The notes beneath the pieces were generated by a model. It was not told the DNA's origin. It saw only the letters and a list, made by a program, of their open reading frames with translations, and ran no database searches. Below, piece after piece: positions 7,913 through 15,379 of a DNA stretch of 30,227 bases. The position numbers were made by a program, and so were the translations under genes. How positions within the stretch are numbered: the stretch's first letter is position 1; every line of letters begins with the position of its first letter. Where the stretch lies: assembly GCA_027347685.1 (NCBI GenBank), contig DAIEQM010000024.1:1-30227 (forward strand). The letters are read 5' to 3'. This stretch comes from UBA5941 sp021824385 (lineage in GTDB: Bacteria > Patescibacteriota > Microgenomatia > UBA8517).

Positions 7913-7932
7913 ATACTACTTAGGTACGCAGT

Positions 7933-7942
7933 ATTATATAAT
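7933..7942. promoter_or_regulatory. Overlapping divergent -10 elements
   Basis: TATAAT is present on the plus strand (7937-7942), 10 bases before the metallophosphoesterase ATG, and on the minus strand (7938-7933) facing tRNA-Gln. The two hexamers overlap, so the two directions may exclude one another. The -35 boxes are weak on both sides. Confidence 0.45.
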
Positions 7943-7952
7943 ATTTCTTCGT

Positions 7953-8705
7953 ATGTCTCACGCTTTACACACAATTCGTTATGAAGATTTGTTCGCCGGA
8001 CATGAGCTCTCAAAACCTTTTAAGCTCGTTTTGCCTCAAAATAAACGTATTATTGTGCTTTCTGATTGTCATCTGAATAGTCGCTTCGATGAGGCAGTGT
8101 TTAAAAAATTCAAAAAAATCATCCAAAAAGCAGATTGTATTGTCATCAATGGGGATTTTTGGGCAGATTCGGCAGGAAGTTTTGATGCATTTATGAAATC
8201 CGAGTGGAAAAAATTATTTCCACTTTTGAAAGCAAAAAACACCTATTACGTTTTTGGAAATCATGATATGCCCATTCTCTCAGATGAACGAATACAACAG
8301 TTTTCCACATGGGCTGGCTTTAGGCTTAAAATAAAAGCTGGCAATATCTTGCTTCATATTGAACACGGACACCTGCTTTCAGGAAACTTCGTTCGAAAGA
8401 TTTTGACGATGTATCAGAAACACCCAAAACTGTTGAAATATTCCACCTTACCTTTTGGAATAGGCGAGGATGTAGTCCGTTATTTTGCAGCCAAGACAAA
8501 CTCGGGGGTATTAAAAAAACTGAACACCGAGTTCAAAGTGAGACGACATGCAGTGAGCAATAAAAACGAGTATTTTTTAATGGGGCACACTCATGCTCCG
8601 GAATTTGATAGCGAAGCACGGTATGTGAACAGTGGTCTAACACATAACGGACATTTTGATTATATTGAAGTGTATGAAAATAAGATTGTTATAAAAAGCT
8701 TGTAA
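7953..8705 (+). CDS. Calcineurin-like metallophosphoesterase (LpxH/YfcE-like)
   Basis: 250 residues with all metal-binding blocks of the family: D38-x-H40 (SDCH), G67-D68, G102-N-H-D105, H138-G-H140 and G211-H-T-H214. These residues hold a dinuclear metal centre that hydrolyses phosphomonoesters or diesters. The order and size resemble UDP-2,3-diacylglucosamine hydrolases and related phosphodiesterases, but lipid A synthesis is unlikely in this kind of organism, so the substrate is open. The predicted transcript starts within a few bases of ATG 7953, so translation may be nearly leaderless. Confidence 0.85.
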   Translation: MSHALHTIRYEDLFAGHELSKPFKLVLPQNKRIIVLSDCHLNSRFDEAVFKKFKKIIQKADCIVINGDFWADSAGSFDAFMKSEWKKLFPLLKAKNTYYVFGNHDMPILSDERIQQFSTWAGFRLKIKAGNILLHIEHGHLLSGNFVRKILTMYQKHPKLLKYSTLPFGIGEDVVRYFAAKTNSGVLKKLNTEFKVRRHAVSNKNEYFLMGHTHAPEFDSEARYVNSGLTHNGHFDYIEVYENKIVIKSL

Positions 8706-8770
8706 CAATCACTTTTAAGTGAATCTTGTGTTATTACATTAATGAGAGGATACTACTTCTTAGTACAGTC

Positions 8771-10330
8771 ATGAGACAAAAGAATTTATTCACTTTGTTT
8801 TTCAGCTTCGTTATCCTTTTCGTTTCCTTCATCCTTATAAAAACAACTAACCCGAGTTCTCATGTTGTAAAAGCAGCTTCAGTTCGAATAGGAATTATTG
8901 GAGATAGTAACTCTGATGAGTACCGCGCAGAGGACAATCGTGCAGGAAGTACAATCTATGCTCCTACCACACTTTCATGGGATGAACTTCTGGTAAACAA
9001 AAAAGGATTTGATCTTGGAGTATGGGGATCTTGGGGTGGGGAGCGAAGAAGTGGTTATAAGAATAATTGGGCACGATCAGGAGCAACAAGTGACTCGATG
9101 ATTCAAAATGGTCAACACAGTGGACTTGCTGCACAAATTGCAGCCGGAGATATTGATTATGCCTTTATTTTTATTGGTTCAAATGATTTTCACACATGGA
9201 ATGGAACGTATGCCGAAGTGTATGACGGAACGCTCTCTGACGTAGACCTGCAAAGCAAGGTAAACAGAATTATTGGGAACATAACGACGGCAGTAGACAC
9301 CATAAAGCAGGCCGGTTCTGTGCAAGTGCTCCTCACCAACTACGCAGACCCGGGTACATCAGCCGACTTTATTCAACAATTTCCAGATGCTACAAAAAGG
9401 CAGCGAGTGACCAATGCGATTGTTCAAATTAACCAAGGACTCTCGCAACTTGCTACTTCACGAAATATCACCTTAATCGACCTCGCCAGTTTTGGAAACT
9501 CACTGCTTGGTCGAATTGATGCCAATGGAAATATCGTCGTTGGGGGAGAACAAATTAATGCTGTGGTACATGGAGACGAACCACACCACTTCCAACTGGC
9601 AGATAGCGTTGGGCACATGGGCACGGTTGGATCTGGAATTTTGGCCAACTTCTTTGGTACTGCACTAGCGAATGGAAATACGGCACTCTTTACACCATTT
9701 ACAGACGAAGAACTGCTTGCAAATGCCGGGATTGTTCCCGTGACGGCAACTCCTACACCAACAATTGCACCAACCCCGACTCCTACTCTTGTGCCAACTC
9801 CCACCCCCACAGTTGTTCCAACACCCACACCTACACCTACGGTGATTCCTACAGCTACGCCAACCCCCACAATTGCACCTACCCCAACTCCGACGATAGT
9901 TCCAACGCCTACACCGACTATCACTCCTACACCAACGCCGACGATTACACCGACTCCGACACCCACACCGGTCACGAGAACAATTAAAATTACAGCTCGA
10001 AGGAACAATGCTAGTCAAATATATACAATTCTTGATGGAATTCGCGAAAACGGAGTGACTGCAACCGAAGTAACTTCAACTCGTTTTACCTATTCGACTG
10101 GTTGGACCTATCTTGCAAGTATGGGAGTGAATAATTCCCCTTTGAGATATTCAACAACAGATGGAAATACTGTTACTTTTACTTCAAAAGCAACATCAGT
10201 TGAAATTATGACCGTGAAGCGGCCTGAAATGGGGAGCTTTGATATTTATGTAAATAACGTGTTTAAAGTGAGATACAATGCCTATTCACCAACAGCTTCG
10301 TTTGTAAATGTGAGCGTTCCTTTGAACTAA
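8771..10330 (+). CDS. Secreted SGNH/GDSL hydrolase with Pro-Thr linker and C-terminal domain
   Basis: 519 residues from ATG 8771; a 15-residue longer frame starts at TTG 8726. An N-terminal hydrophobic segment (about 6-24) is a signal peptide or anchor. The SGNH domain follows: G44-D-S46 holds the nucleophile, RSGATS is block II, GSND at 136-139 is block III, and D269-E-P-H-H273 supplies the catalytic Asp/His. These enzymes de-acylate polysaccharides, peptidoglycan or lipids. Residues about 325-402 are a TPTP-type linker, and the last 115 residues form an unrecognised beta-rich domain that may bind glycan or cell wall. The layout (export signal, enzyme, extended linker, binding module) indicates a cell-surface enzyme. 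Confidence 0.82.
   Translation: MRQKNLFTLFFSFVILFVSFILIKTTNPSSHVVKAASVRIGIIGDSNSDEYRAEDNRAGSTIYAPTTLSWDELLVNKKGFDLGVWGSWGGERRSGYKNNWARSGATSDSMIQNGQHSGLAAQIAAGDIDYAFIFIGSNDFHTWNGTYAEVYDGTLSDVDLQSKVNRIIGNITTAVDTIKQAGSVQVLLTNYADPGTSADFIQQFPDATKRQRVTNAIVQINQGLSQLATSRNITLIDLASFGNSLLGRIDANGNIVVGGEQINAVVHGDEPHHFQLADSVGHMGTVGSGILANFFGTALANGNTALFTPFTDEELLANAGIVPVTATPTPTIAPTPTPTLVPTPTPTVVPTPTPTPTVIPTATPTPTIAPTPTPTIVPTPTPTITPTPTPTITPTPTPTPVTRTIKITARRNNASQIYTILDGIRENGVTATEVTSTRFTYSTGWTYLASMGVNNSPLRYSTTDGNTVTFTSKATSVEIMTVKRPEMGSFDIYVNNVFKVRYNAYSPTASFVNVSVPLN
9746..9975 (+). repeat. Pro-Thr coding repeat (extracellular linker)
   Basis: Degenerate repeats of ACNCCNACNCCN encode runs such as PTPTPTLVPTPTP within the SGNH hydrolase. 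Codon variety among the units suggests an old tract rather than a recent slippage expansion. The tract also creates a long open frame on the other strand, which is an artefact. Confidence 0.85.
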
Positions 10331-10365
10331 TCTTCAAGTTGAAGCACCCAAGGAGAAACGTAATG

Positions 10366-10437
10366 TGAGCCCGGTGGGGATCGAACCCACGACCATCAGC
10401 TTAAAAGGCTGTTGCTCTACCGCTGAGCTACGAGCTC
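10366..10437 (-). tRNA. trnK: tRNA-Lys (anticodon TTT)
   Basis: Acceptor GAGCTCG / CGGGCTC (one G-T pair), D arm GCTC-AGCGGTA-GAGC, anticodon loop CTTTTAA (TTT), and T arm GTGGG-TTCGATC-CCCAC. The outer anticodon-stem pair is A-A. CCA is not encoded. A partial copy of the 5' half lies upstream at 10469-10496. Confidence 0.92.
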
Positions 10438-10468
10438 TCACATGTATTTCGTAGTAAAGCAGCAAGCT

Positions 10469-10496
10469 TGCTTACCGCTGAGCTACGAGCTCTCAC
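10469..10496 (-). pseudogene. Partial duplicate of the tRNA-Lys 5' half
   Basis: Twenty-four bases (10473-10496) are identical to 10418-10441, which covers the acceptor 5' strand, the D arm and the flank of tRNA-Lys. The match extends a few bases further with one deletion. Only the 5' half is present, so this is a remnant or duplication of the gene start, offset by 55 bases in the tRNA leader. Confidence 0.8.
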
Positions 10497-10565
10497 GTCG
10501 AAATTAGCTTCAATGTCTTGTTTCAACTATGTCGAAACAACGACTTTTTCGCTGTTCCTCCTTTT

Positions 10566-10588
10566 CAAATCACTTCGTGATTTGTTTT
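10566..10588. other. Stem-loop in the tRNA-Lys / methyltransferase intergenic region
   Basis: A perfect 8-bp stem CAAATCAC / GTGATTTG with loop TTC is followed by TTTT on the plus strand. It lies upstream of both divergent transcripts (tRNA-Lys on minus, methyltransferase on plus). It could be a terminator or a leader structure; no gene on the plus strand ends here. Confidence 0.4.
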
Positions 10589-10666
10589 GAAAACAAATGC
10601 ACTTTATTAAAGACACCTGTTATTATACTTAAATGTGAGGCGTGACTCAACTTCACTCTTAAAAAT

Positions 10667-11404
10667 ATGATAATTAAAAATTGGACACCTGTTCGAAAGG
10701 CACTTGGTTTGTCGTTTATAAACCCTCAATTTTTTATTTTGCGTGAAGAGCGGACGGCCGTTTCTGTTGCAGTCACAAAGGCACGGGGAACAGTTGTTGA
10801 TCTGGGTGCAGGCGATCAATTATACAAAGACTTGCTGTTACAAAATGCAAAGAAGTATATTCCTGTTGACCTTAAAGTACCCTTAAATAAGCAGGCAAAA
10901 GATTATATTCGAGCTGATATAACAAAGACGCTTCCTTTCAAAAACAGCTTTTGTGAAACAGTATGTTTGCTCCAAGTTCTCGAGTATATTGAAAATCCTG
11001 CCACAGTATTTTCTGAGAGTTTCAGAGTTTTAAAAAGAAATGGAAACCTTGTCGTTTCGTCTCCCTTTTTATACCCTATTCACGACGCGCCCCATGATAA
11101 AGTTCGTTACACCAAACAGGCATTGTTTTCACTGCTTAAAAAGGCTGGCTTTAAAAAAATTGAAATTCAAAAAGAATCAAGCAGTTTTGCATTTTTAGCG
11201 AATTCTCTCAACATGTTTATATTACGATCTCTGTACCACAAGATAAAAAGGGGAGGAGTTCAAAAAATAGTTGGGTTATTTTTACTTCCTTTTGCAGGGG
11301 GAGTATGTGTCGCAGTTAACATAGTGGCGATTTTCTTTGAAACTATCTTTCCCGGTTCGTCTGACGAATTTCCTCTCAATTACACGGTTGTTGCGCGAAA
11401 ATAA
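10667..11404 (+). CDS. Class I SAM-dependent methyltransferase
   Basis: 245 residues. Motif I is VVDLGAGDQLY at about 43-53, an acidic post-I strand follows (IPVDLKV), motif IV/post-motif is CLLQVLEYIENP, and FRVLKRNGNLVVSSPF resembles the UbiE/MT-11 type. The C-terminal third has a hydrophobic stretch (IVGLFLLPFAGGVCVAVNIVAIFF) that may bind the membrane. Methyltransferases of this form act on lipids, polysaccharides or small molecules; the substrate is unknown. No convincing Shine-Dalgarno precedes ATG 10667. A TATACT at 10624-10629 could be the -10 box. Confidence 0.8.
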   Translation: MIIKNWTPVRKALGLSFINPQFFILREERTAVSVAVTKARGTVVDLGAGDQLYKDLLLQNAKKYIPVDLKVPLNKQAKDYIRADITKTLPFKNSFCETVCLLQVLEYIENPATVFSESFRVLKRNGNLVVSSPFLYPIHDAPHDKVRYTKQALFSLLKKAGFKKIEIQKESSSFAFLANSLNMFILRSLYHKIKRGGVQKIVGLFLLPFAGGVCVAVNIVAIFFETIFPGSSDEFPLNYTVVARK

Positions 11405-11425
11405 CTGTATCAAACTGCATTATTG

Positions 11426-11434
11426 TGATACAAT
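11426..11434 (+). promoter_or_regulatory. Extended -10 promoter (TGATACAAT)
   Basis: TG-A-TACAAT lies 41 bases before ATG 11475. It overlaps the in-frame ATG at 11433, which therefore cannot be the start of the gene. Confidence 0.55.
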
Positions 11435-11474
11435 GCGCAATCGTAATGTTTTTGAATTTTTTGCGAGGTTTCAA

Positions 11475-11780
11475 ATGCGTAAGTTGATTGTACTGACTGT
11501 GTTTTTTGCGTTAATGGTTGCATGTGTTGTTCCGGCCTTTGCCCAAGACCCCACCGATCATGGCTATGGCTCTCAACCGGGTTATTCCGTCTCAGCCTCA
11601 CATACTGTATGTCAGGGGCATGGTGCCTTCGGAGCGTTTGGTGCAAAAGGTGATGTTGTTCACGATTTTGGGGTGAATAATCCCGGATCAAATGGTGTGC
11701 CCGGCGCCAACGGACAGGCAACAGGAGACAATAACAGCAATCTGTGTGGCAATCCGCAGAGTGCCAATCACAACCCGTAA
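11475..11780 (+). CDS. Small secreted Gly/Asn-rich protein
   Basis: 101 residues from ATG 11475, chosen for the GAGG 7 bases upstream and because earlier in-frame starts fall in the promoter. A clear signal peptide (MRKLIVLTVFFALMVACVVPAFA) precedes QD, giving a mature protein of about 78 residues rich in Gly, Asn, Ser and His with two cysteines (TVCQG and NLCGN) that could form one disulfide. No domain is recognised. Low-complexity GAFGAFGAKG and NNPGSNGVPGANGQ segments suggest an unstructured surface or matrix protein. It is a single-gene unit with its own promoter and terminator. Confidence 0.7.
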   Translation: MRKLIVLTVFFALMVACVVPAFAQDPTDHGYGSQPGYSVSASHTVCQGHGAFGAFGAKGDVVHDFGVNNPGSNGVPGANGQATGDNNSNLCGNPQSANHNP

Positions 11781-11801
11781 CATGGGCTCGTGATTCAGTA
11801 A

Positions 11802-11835
11802 GAGGGAGAGATATACCAATCTCGTCCCTCTTTTT
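11802..11835 (+). terminator. Terminator of the small secreted protein gene
   Basis: Stem GAGGGA-GAGAT / ATCTC-G-TCCCTC with one bulged G, followed by TTTTT. Confidence 0.8.
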
Positions 11836-11841
11836 ATTGCA

Positions 11842-11875
11842 CAAAAAAATACAGGAGCCGAGTTTCGCTCCTGTA
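11842..11875 (-). terminator. Terminator of the minus-strand two-TM protein gene
   Basis: Stem TACAGGAGC / GCTCCTGTA (11850-11875) with an 8-nt loop; on the minus strand it is followed by ATTTTTTTG, a proper U-tract. Confidence 0.8.
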
Positions 11876-11885
11876 TATGGCGGAG

Positions 11886-12500
11886 TTAAGACGTCCGCCG
11901 TGAAAGAACTTTTACCACTCCAAGTGAAAGGAGTAGTCCAATGGTGATTGCCCCAATAACTGGCAAAATCGCAGGGCCTTGGGCAGTGCTATAAGGGTCA
12001 TCGATTTGTGGCAGTGTTGCCAAGTTTTGTTGACTGCTGGCGATTATCGGCGTTGGTACCACGTTTCCAGATACTACACTACTTGGATTACTTGAAATGC
12101 AAACAGTGCCAACGAGTCCACCGTTACAGGTTTGAGAATTGTTCGTCACTACGTCGTGCGACGAGCTATCCACTTTCTCTGAATTGTCGCTGGTTGTGAT
12201 CACATCGCCCGTATTAACGCAGACAAGACATGGTCCTGACTGGACGTTCACAGTTTGGGAAGAGGTCGGTTGTCCGCTCATGGGAAACATCTGGCTTCCA
12301 AGAACGGCGATTCCAAACCCTCCCACACAAATAAAAAACATTCCAATCCCTAAAAACCACAAAATCTTGTCTAAACCACCACCAGATCGTGAACCATATG
12401 CCATCTGGTTTAGTGCTCCAGCCGTTTTCGCGTCGTATACGTACACATCAACGTTTGTTGTATCAGGTACATGTACGCTTACATTCCCTTGTTTATACAT
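11886..12500 (-). CDS. Two-TM envelope protein with Cys pairs
   Basis: 204 residues from ATG 12500, which has AGGGAGA 8 bases upstream; the longer frame to 12563 overlaps the promoter. A short N-terminal domain (about 1-45) precedes TM1 at 46-68 (ILWFLGIGMFFICVGGFGIAVLG), a Ser/Thr-rich exposed region with C91-L-V-C94 and C125/C134, then TM2 at about 176-198 ending KVLSRRTS. The exposed cysteines may form disulfides. The C-terminal AILPVIGAITIGLL...SRR loosely resembles a sorting-type tail (LPxxG, hydrophobic segment, basic end), but this is weak. The family is not recognised. Confidence 0.65.
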   Translation of the reverse strand: MYKQGNVSVHVPDTTNVDVYVYDAKTAGALNQMAYGSRSGGGLDKILWFLGIGMFFICVGGFGIAVLGSQMFPMSGQPTSSQTVNVQSGPCLVCVNTGDVITTSDNSEKVDSSSHDVVTNNSQTCNGGLVGTVCISSNPSSVVSGNVVPTPIIASSQQNLATLPQIDDPYSTAQGPAILPVIGAITIGLLLSLGVVKVLSRRTS

Positions 12501-12534
12501 TCCATATCTCCCTAAAACCACTGAATGTTGAGAA

Positions 12535-12563
12535 AATATATCACAAATATAGGGTATAAGCAA
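12535..12563 (-). promoter_or_regulatory. Promoter of the two-TM protein gene
   Basis: On the minus strand: TTGCTT (12563-12558), a 17-bp spacer and TATATT (12540-12535), about 35 bases before ATG 12500. Confidence 0.6.
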
Positions 12564-12577
12564 TTTTTAATGAGGTA

Positions 12578-12586
12578 TGTTAAAAT
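12578..12586 (+). promoter_or_regulatory. Extended -10 promoter of tRNA-Glu
   Basis: TG-T-TAAAAT lies 25 bases upstream of the tRNA-Glu 5' end. The -35 box is not recognisable. Confidence 0.5.
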
Positions 12587-12611
12587 ACATGCGGTTCGTG
12601 TCTCTTAACGC

Positions 12612-12688
12612 GGCCCCATCGTCTAGCGGTCTAGGACGTCGGGTTTTCATCCCGAAAATCGTGGGTTCGATCCCCACTGGGGTCACCA
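12612..12688 (+). tRNA. trnE: tRNA-Glu (anticodon TTC), CCA encoded
   Basis: Acceptor GGCCCCA / TGGGGTC, anticodon stem CGGG / CCCG around TTTTCAT (TTC), T arm GTGGG-TTCGATC-CCCAC. The A73 CCA end is encoded, unlike the other three tRNAs in the window. Confidence 0.93.
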
Positions 12689-12720
12689 AGTTCAATTTAT
12701 AGATTAACAAGGAGTTTTGT

Positions 12721-12942
12721 GTGGCCGAGAAAACGAAGACTGAGCGTTTAAATCTCACTCTGCTACCTGAAGTAAAAAGTGAGCTTGAAGAAATATCAGA
12801 ACAAACGGGAAATTCAATGGTTTCGGTACTTTTGAAAGGGTTTAAGCTTTTTAAGCTCGTTCATGAGGCTCAGCAGAGAGGTGCTCGAATTTCAGTGACA
12901 GAAGCAGATGGTACATCAAAGGAATTGCTTTTTTTGCTGTAA
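12721..12942 (+). CDS. Ribbon-helix-helix-like small protein
   Basis: 73 residues from GTG 12721, with AAGGAG at 12709-12714. The segment TERLNLTLLPEVKSELEEISEQTGNSMVSVLLKGFKLF has the strand-helix-helix pattern of CopG/Arc-type DNA-binding proteins, which dimerise and place a beta ribbon in the major groove. The last 25 residues (ISVTEADGTSKELLFLL) form a short beta-like tail. It begins 32 bases after the tRNA-Glu CCA with no promoter between, so it is probably co-transcribed with the tRNA. No toxin gene is adjacent; the downstream neighbour faces the other way. Confidence 0.7.
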   Translation: MAEKTKTERLNLTLLPEVKSELEEISEQTGNSMVSVLLKGFKLFKLVHEAQQRGARISVTEADGTSKELLFLL

Positions 12943-12950
12943 GTAGTATG

Positions 12951-12978
12951 TGATGGCCGCCTTCTTGGCCATCATTTT
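12951..12978. terminator. Bidirectional terminator between the RHH gene and DedA gene
   Basis: Perfect 8-bp stem TGATGGCC / TGGCCATCA-type pairing (12951-12958 with 12967-12974), loop GCCTTCTT, then TTTT on the plus strand. Confidence 0.75.
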
Positions 12979-12983
12979 AATAT

Positions 12984-13643
12984 TTAGAGTGGATCTTCTC
13001 CAATATATTTCTCTTCAATTTTGAGAAGCTTTTTGGCGTATTTATTTTTCTTAAGCATTTTTACGATATCTTTTCTTGAGTGGAGAAGTGCAGGAAGCAG
13101 GGAAATGAAAACGATAATTACCACAATAGGAAGCAAATAGTGGTCAATATTTTTGATCCGTGAGCCCAAAATATATCCCAAAAGTGGCATTCCAACTCCC
13201 CAAATAAGCCCACCAATGATGTTGTAACTTAAGAACTTCTTATAATCCATTTTCCCAATTCCCGCGGCCACTGGCACAAATGTGCGAACAGCAGGTACAA
13301 ATCGGGCGAGAATAAGAGCTTTTCCACCATGCTTGTCAAAGAAGTCTTGTGCTGCTTGAATGTGCTTTTTCTTAAAGAAGAGCCTGTCTTTTTGAGACAA
13401 AAGCCAAGCACCTGCTTTGTTGCCAACCCAGTACCCAGCGCTATCTCCCAGGACTGCGGCTAATACAAAAATAACGAGTAGTGTCCAAATACTAAAAACC
13501 CCTTGCGAAGCCAAAATTCCTGCAGTAAAAAGGAGGCTGTCACCAGGAAGGAAAAACATAAAAAAACCGCTTTCCCCAAAAACCATAACAAACAGGCCTA
13601 CGTAGCCGACAGTTTGAATAATGTTAATAAGATCAAAATGCAT
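12984..13643 (-). CDS. DedA-family membrane protein
   Basis: 219 residues with the DedA/VTT-domain signature: FGESGFFMFFLPGDSLLFTAG near the N-terminus (conserved Glu and GDS) and RFVPAVRTFVPVAAGIGKMDYKKF in the middle, with about four to five hydrophobic segments and a basic C-terminal tail. DedA proteins move or flip lipid carriers such as undecaprenyl phosphate or phospholipids and depend on the membrane potential. It starts 27 bases after the stop of the nuclease-like gene, with AGAGG just upstream, so the two probably form an operon. Confidence 0.9.
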   Translation of the reverse strand: MHFDLINIIQTVGYVGLFVMVFGESGFFMFFLPGDSLLFTAGILASQGVFSIWTLLVIFVLAAVLGDSAGYWVGNKAGAWLLSQKDRLFFKKKHIQAAQDFFDKHGGKALILARFVPAVRTFVPVAAGIGKMDYKKFLSYNIIGGLIWGVGMPLLGYILGSRIKNIDHYLLPIVVIIVFISLLPALLHSRKDIVKMLKKNKYAKKLLKIEEKYIGEDPL

Positions 13644-13670
13644 AAGCCTCTGTAGTATATACGAGCAGCC

Positions 13671-14876
13671 CTATGCAAGAAAGGGGACAATAAAGGCACG
13701 TTCACGGGCAGTTTTAATGTTTTTGAATTCTTGGAGGTTCTGGTGCCATGTTTTGGTATAGTGCGCTAAGTTTGCTCGCACTGTTTCAATCCGGGAGCTG
13801 TCAATCGTAAGGTTTACGAGATATGAATTTGTGCTTTCCCCCCACACGTCATACCAATCATCGTAGAAAAATGCATTTCCAGGGCTTACCGAGGTACAGG
13901 ATTCATAATCAGACGCATGGGGATTTAATGCATACGAGTAGGCCAAAACTTGCGCTTCGGTTACTTCAGTTTTCAAACTATCGTACGCCCCAAATTTTTT
14001 ATCGATAAATATTTCTCGCTCAGGATTTCGAAGATGATAGTCGATTCTTCCGGTAAATTGAATTGCATACTCCCCAAAGTTCATGCGCTTTCTGGCGTCT
14101 TCTTCTGCACCGACATACAAATCAGGGTGCATAGAAAGGGGAATGAATAAGTAGGGGTCTCCATCAAAAAGCGGATTTTCGATGTAGGCGTTTATTTTGT
14201 GTCGTTCAATATCAAAAATCCTTTTCTCAAACGAAGTTTGAGCAGAATCATACCAATAGTTCTGCACCCAGTCACACTTAAATTGTTCTCCATCTTCAAT
14301 TATTTTTCTATTTCTTGAAAAGTTCGTAAATTGATGAAGTCTTCGAATGTCTCGCCAGCTTTCTTCAACAAAGTCGACAATTTCGGTTGGCTTTATTGCT
14401 ACAAAAGTGTCTGGGTTATCCCAGTATTTACGGAGTGCTGTTGACATAAAAATGATATCCAAAGTTGGAAGTACAGTTTTTTTGAATGAGGGGAGGGTAA
14501 GTGGTACATCAGGAAGCGGTGATTGTTTCATTGCGGCTAACATAAAATGGTTCACCAAAAGTGCAATGTCGTGGCCAGAACTTCCTCTGATCGAACCTAC
14601 AACTTCAGCTTCTGAAACCTGTTTTGTTACTAAGGTCCCTTTTGCTGCCATTTCAATATCTGAAATTGACATTCGATGAGCTGACCGCTCTTTTTCAGGA
14701 ATTTGTTCCCATTCAGTGAAGTTTCTCTGGTTAATCTGAAGACGACTTGGTTCGTAGTGTTGTCCTTCAGCAAATGGCGAGACAGCTTTTTGATAAAGCT
14801 CGTATTGTTTTTTGGGAGCAAGATCTATACCTTTATTGTCTTTTGCTTCAGTTCTGGTTGTGCGCTCGACGATCAA
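13671..14876 (-). CDS. PD-(D/E)XK nuclease superfamily-like protein
   Basis: About 401 residues if read from TTG 14876; that start has no clear Shine-Dalgarno, and the first ATG downstream is at residue 69. Residues about 200-315 show the core of a PD-(D/E)XK nuclease: FTGRID with D279, EIFIDKKFG with D292-x-K294, and a following helix EAQVLAYSYAL with the Q309-xxx-Y313 pattern of RecB/Cas4-type members. The N-terminal half is unrecognised and largely helical. The fold suggests a DNA exonuclease or endonuclease, but no helicase or restriction partner is adjacent; the downstream gene is a DedA protein. Confidence 0.55.
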   Translation of the reverse strand: MIVERTTRTEAKDNKGIDLAPKKQYELYQKAVSPFAEGQHYEPSRLQINQRNFTEWEQIPEKERSAHRMSISDIEMAAKGTLVTKQVSEAEVVGSIRGSSGHDIALLVNHFMLAAMKQSPLPDVPLTLPSFKKTVLPTLDIIFMSTALRKYWDNPDTFVAIKPTEIVDFVEESWRDIRRLHQFTNFSRNRKIIEDGEQFKCDWVQNYWYDSAQTSFEKRIFDIERHKINAYIENPLFDGDPYLFIPLSMHPDLYVGAEEDARKRMNFGEYAIQFTGRIDYHLRNPEREIFIDKKFGAYDSLKTEVTEAQVLAYSYALNPHASDYESCTSVSPGNAFFYDDWYDVWGESTNSYLVNLTIDSSRIETVRANLAHYTKTWHQNLQEFKNIKTARERAFIVPFLA

Positions 14877-14935
14877 ATCAATATCAGAATAACCACACTC
14901 TTCAATTACTTAAAGTGGCAAATTTAGTTAAATGA

Positions 14936-14959
14936 AGACGTGAGGATTTCCTCACGTCT
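14936..14959. terminator. Terminator hairpin at the island boundary
   Basis: Perfect 10-bp stem AGACGTGAGG / CCTCACGTCT with loop ATTT. The TGA stop of the minus-strand gene at 14952 is part of the stem. Confidence 0.7.
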
Positions 14960-15278
14960 TTGACATAAATTGATCAATTACCGACTGAATCAGAATCCGA
15001 TATTCTTGGTACTTTTCAGCATCCACGCCTTCTAGTGAAATATGCAGTGAGCTCCCTTCAGGAATAAAGACTGCATGAACGGTAAAGTCATTGTTCATGA
15101 CAAGTCGAAACTTTTGGTGAAGTCTTATGTCATGTTTCCAACGCTCAGCTGTTCGTTGTAAGCAGTCGTGATTGATAACGCATATTTCAAAGTTATTCCA
15201 GAACGCTCGAGGCACGCTTTCTTGCTTTAGCTTTTCTTTAATCGCAATTAAAAGCGAATAACAGATGTCTTCAAACAT
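14952..15278 (-). CDS. Island gene 1: hypothetical protein (108 aa)
   Basis: The family is not recognised. ATG 15278 is chosen for GGAGGA 5 bases upstream; the frame to 15341 overlaps the promoter. The product is mixed alpha/beta: a helical N-terminus (MFEDICYSLLIAIKEKLKQ), three cysteines in the first half, a central basic stretch (RWKHDIRLHQKFRLV) and a C-terminal helix (YRILIQSVIDQFM). It is cytoplasmic, with no TM or signal. The TGA stop lies inside the terminator stem. The gene is divergent from island gene 2 over an overlapping promoter pair. Confidence 0.65.
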   Translation of the reverse strand: MFEDICYSLLIAIKEKLKQESVPRAFWNNFEICVINHDCLQRTAERWKHDIRLHQKFRLVMNNDFTVHAVFIPEGSSLHISLEGVDAEKYQEYRILIQSVIDQFMSKT

Positions 15279-15311
15279 GAAATCCTCCACAAATGCCCTA
15301 AGTTGCACGAA

Positions 15312-15341
15312 ATTATAAAGAGAATTGTTGTTATAATGCAA
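15312..15341 (-). promoter_or_regulatory. Promoter of island gene 1 (overlaps the divergent promoter)
   Basis: On the minus strand: TTGCAT (15341-15336), an 18-bp spacer and TATAAT (15317-15312). Its -35 box overlaps the plus-strand -10 at 15332-15337. Confidence 0.65.
15329..15337 (+). promoter_or_regulatory. Extended -10 promoter of island gene 2
   Basis: TG-T-TATAAT, about 42 bases before GTG 15380. It shares bases with the -35 box of the minus-strand promoter, so occupancy of the two should be mutually exclusive. Confidence 0.6.
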
Positions 15342-15379
15342 CTAATTTTCGTGTCTTATCTATAGAAAAGAGGTGGAGT

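Noticed and set aside
7833..7913. N-terminal extension of the VOC gene
   Set aside because: It is the translation of tRNA-Gln; the family domain starts at ATG 7832.
9424..10018. Long open frames on the minus strand opposite the SGNH hydrolase (Val/Gly-rich or Cys/Arg-rich)
   Set aside because: They are produced by the Pro-Thr codon repeat of the plus-strand gene; composition is pure repeat and there is no ribosome site.
11410..11844. 144-codon frame opposite the small secreted protein
   Set aside because: It spans the terminator and promoter of the plus-strand gene and has the composition of a shadow frame.
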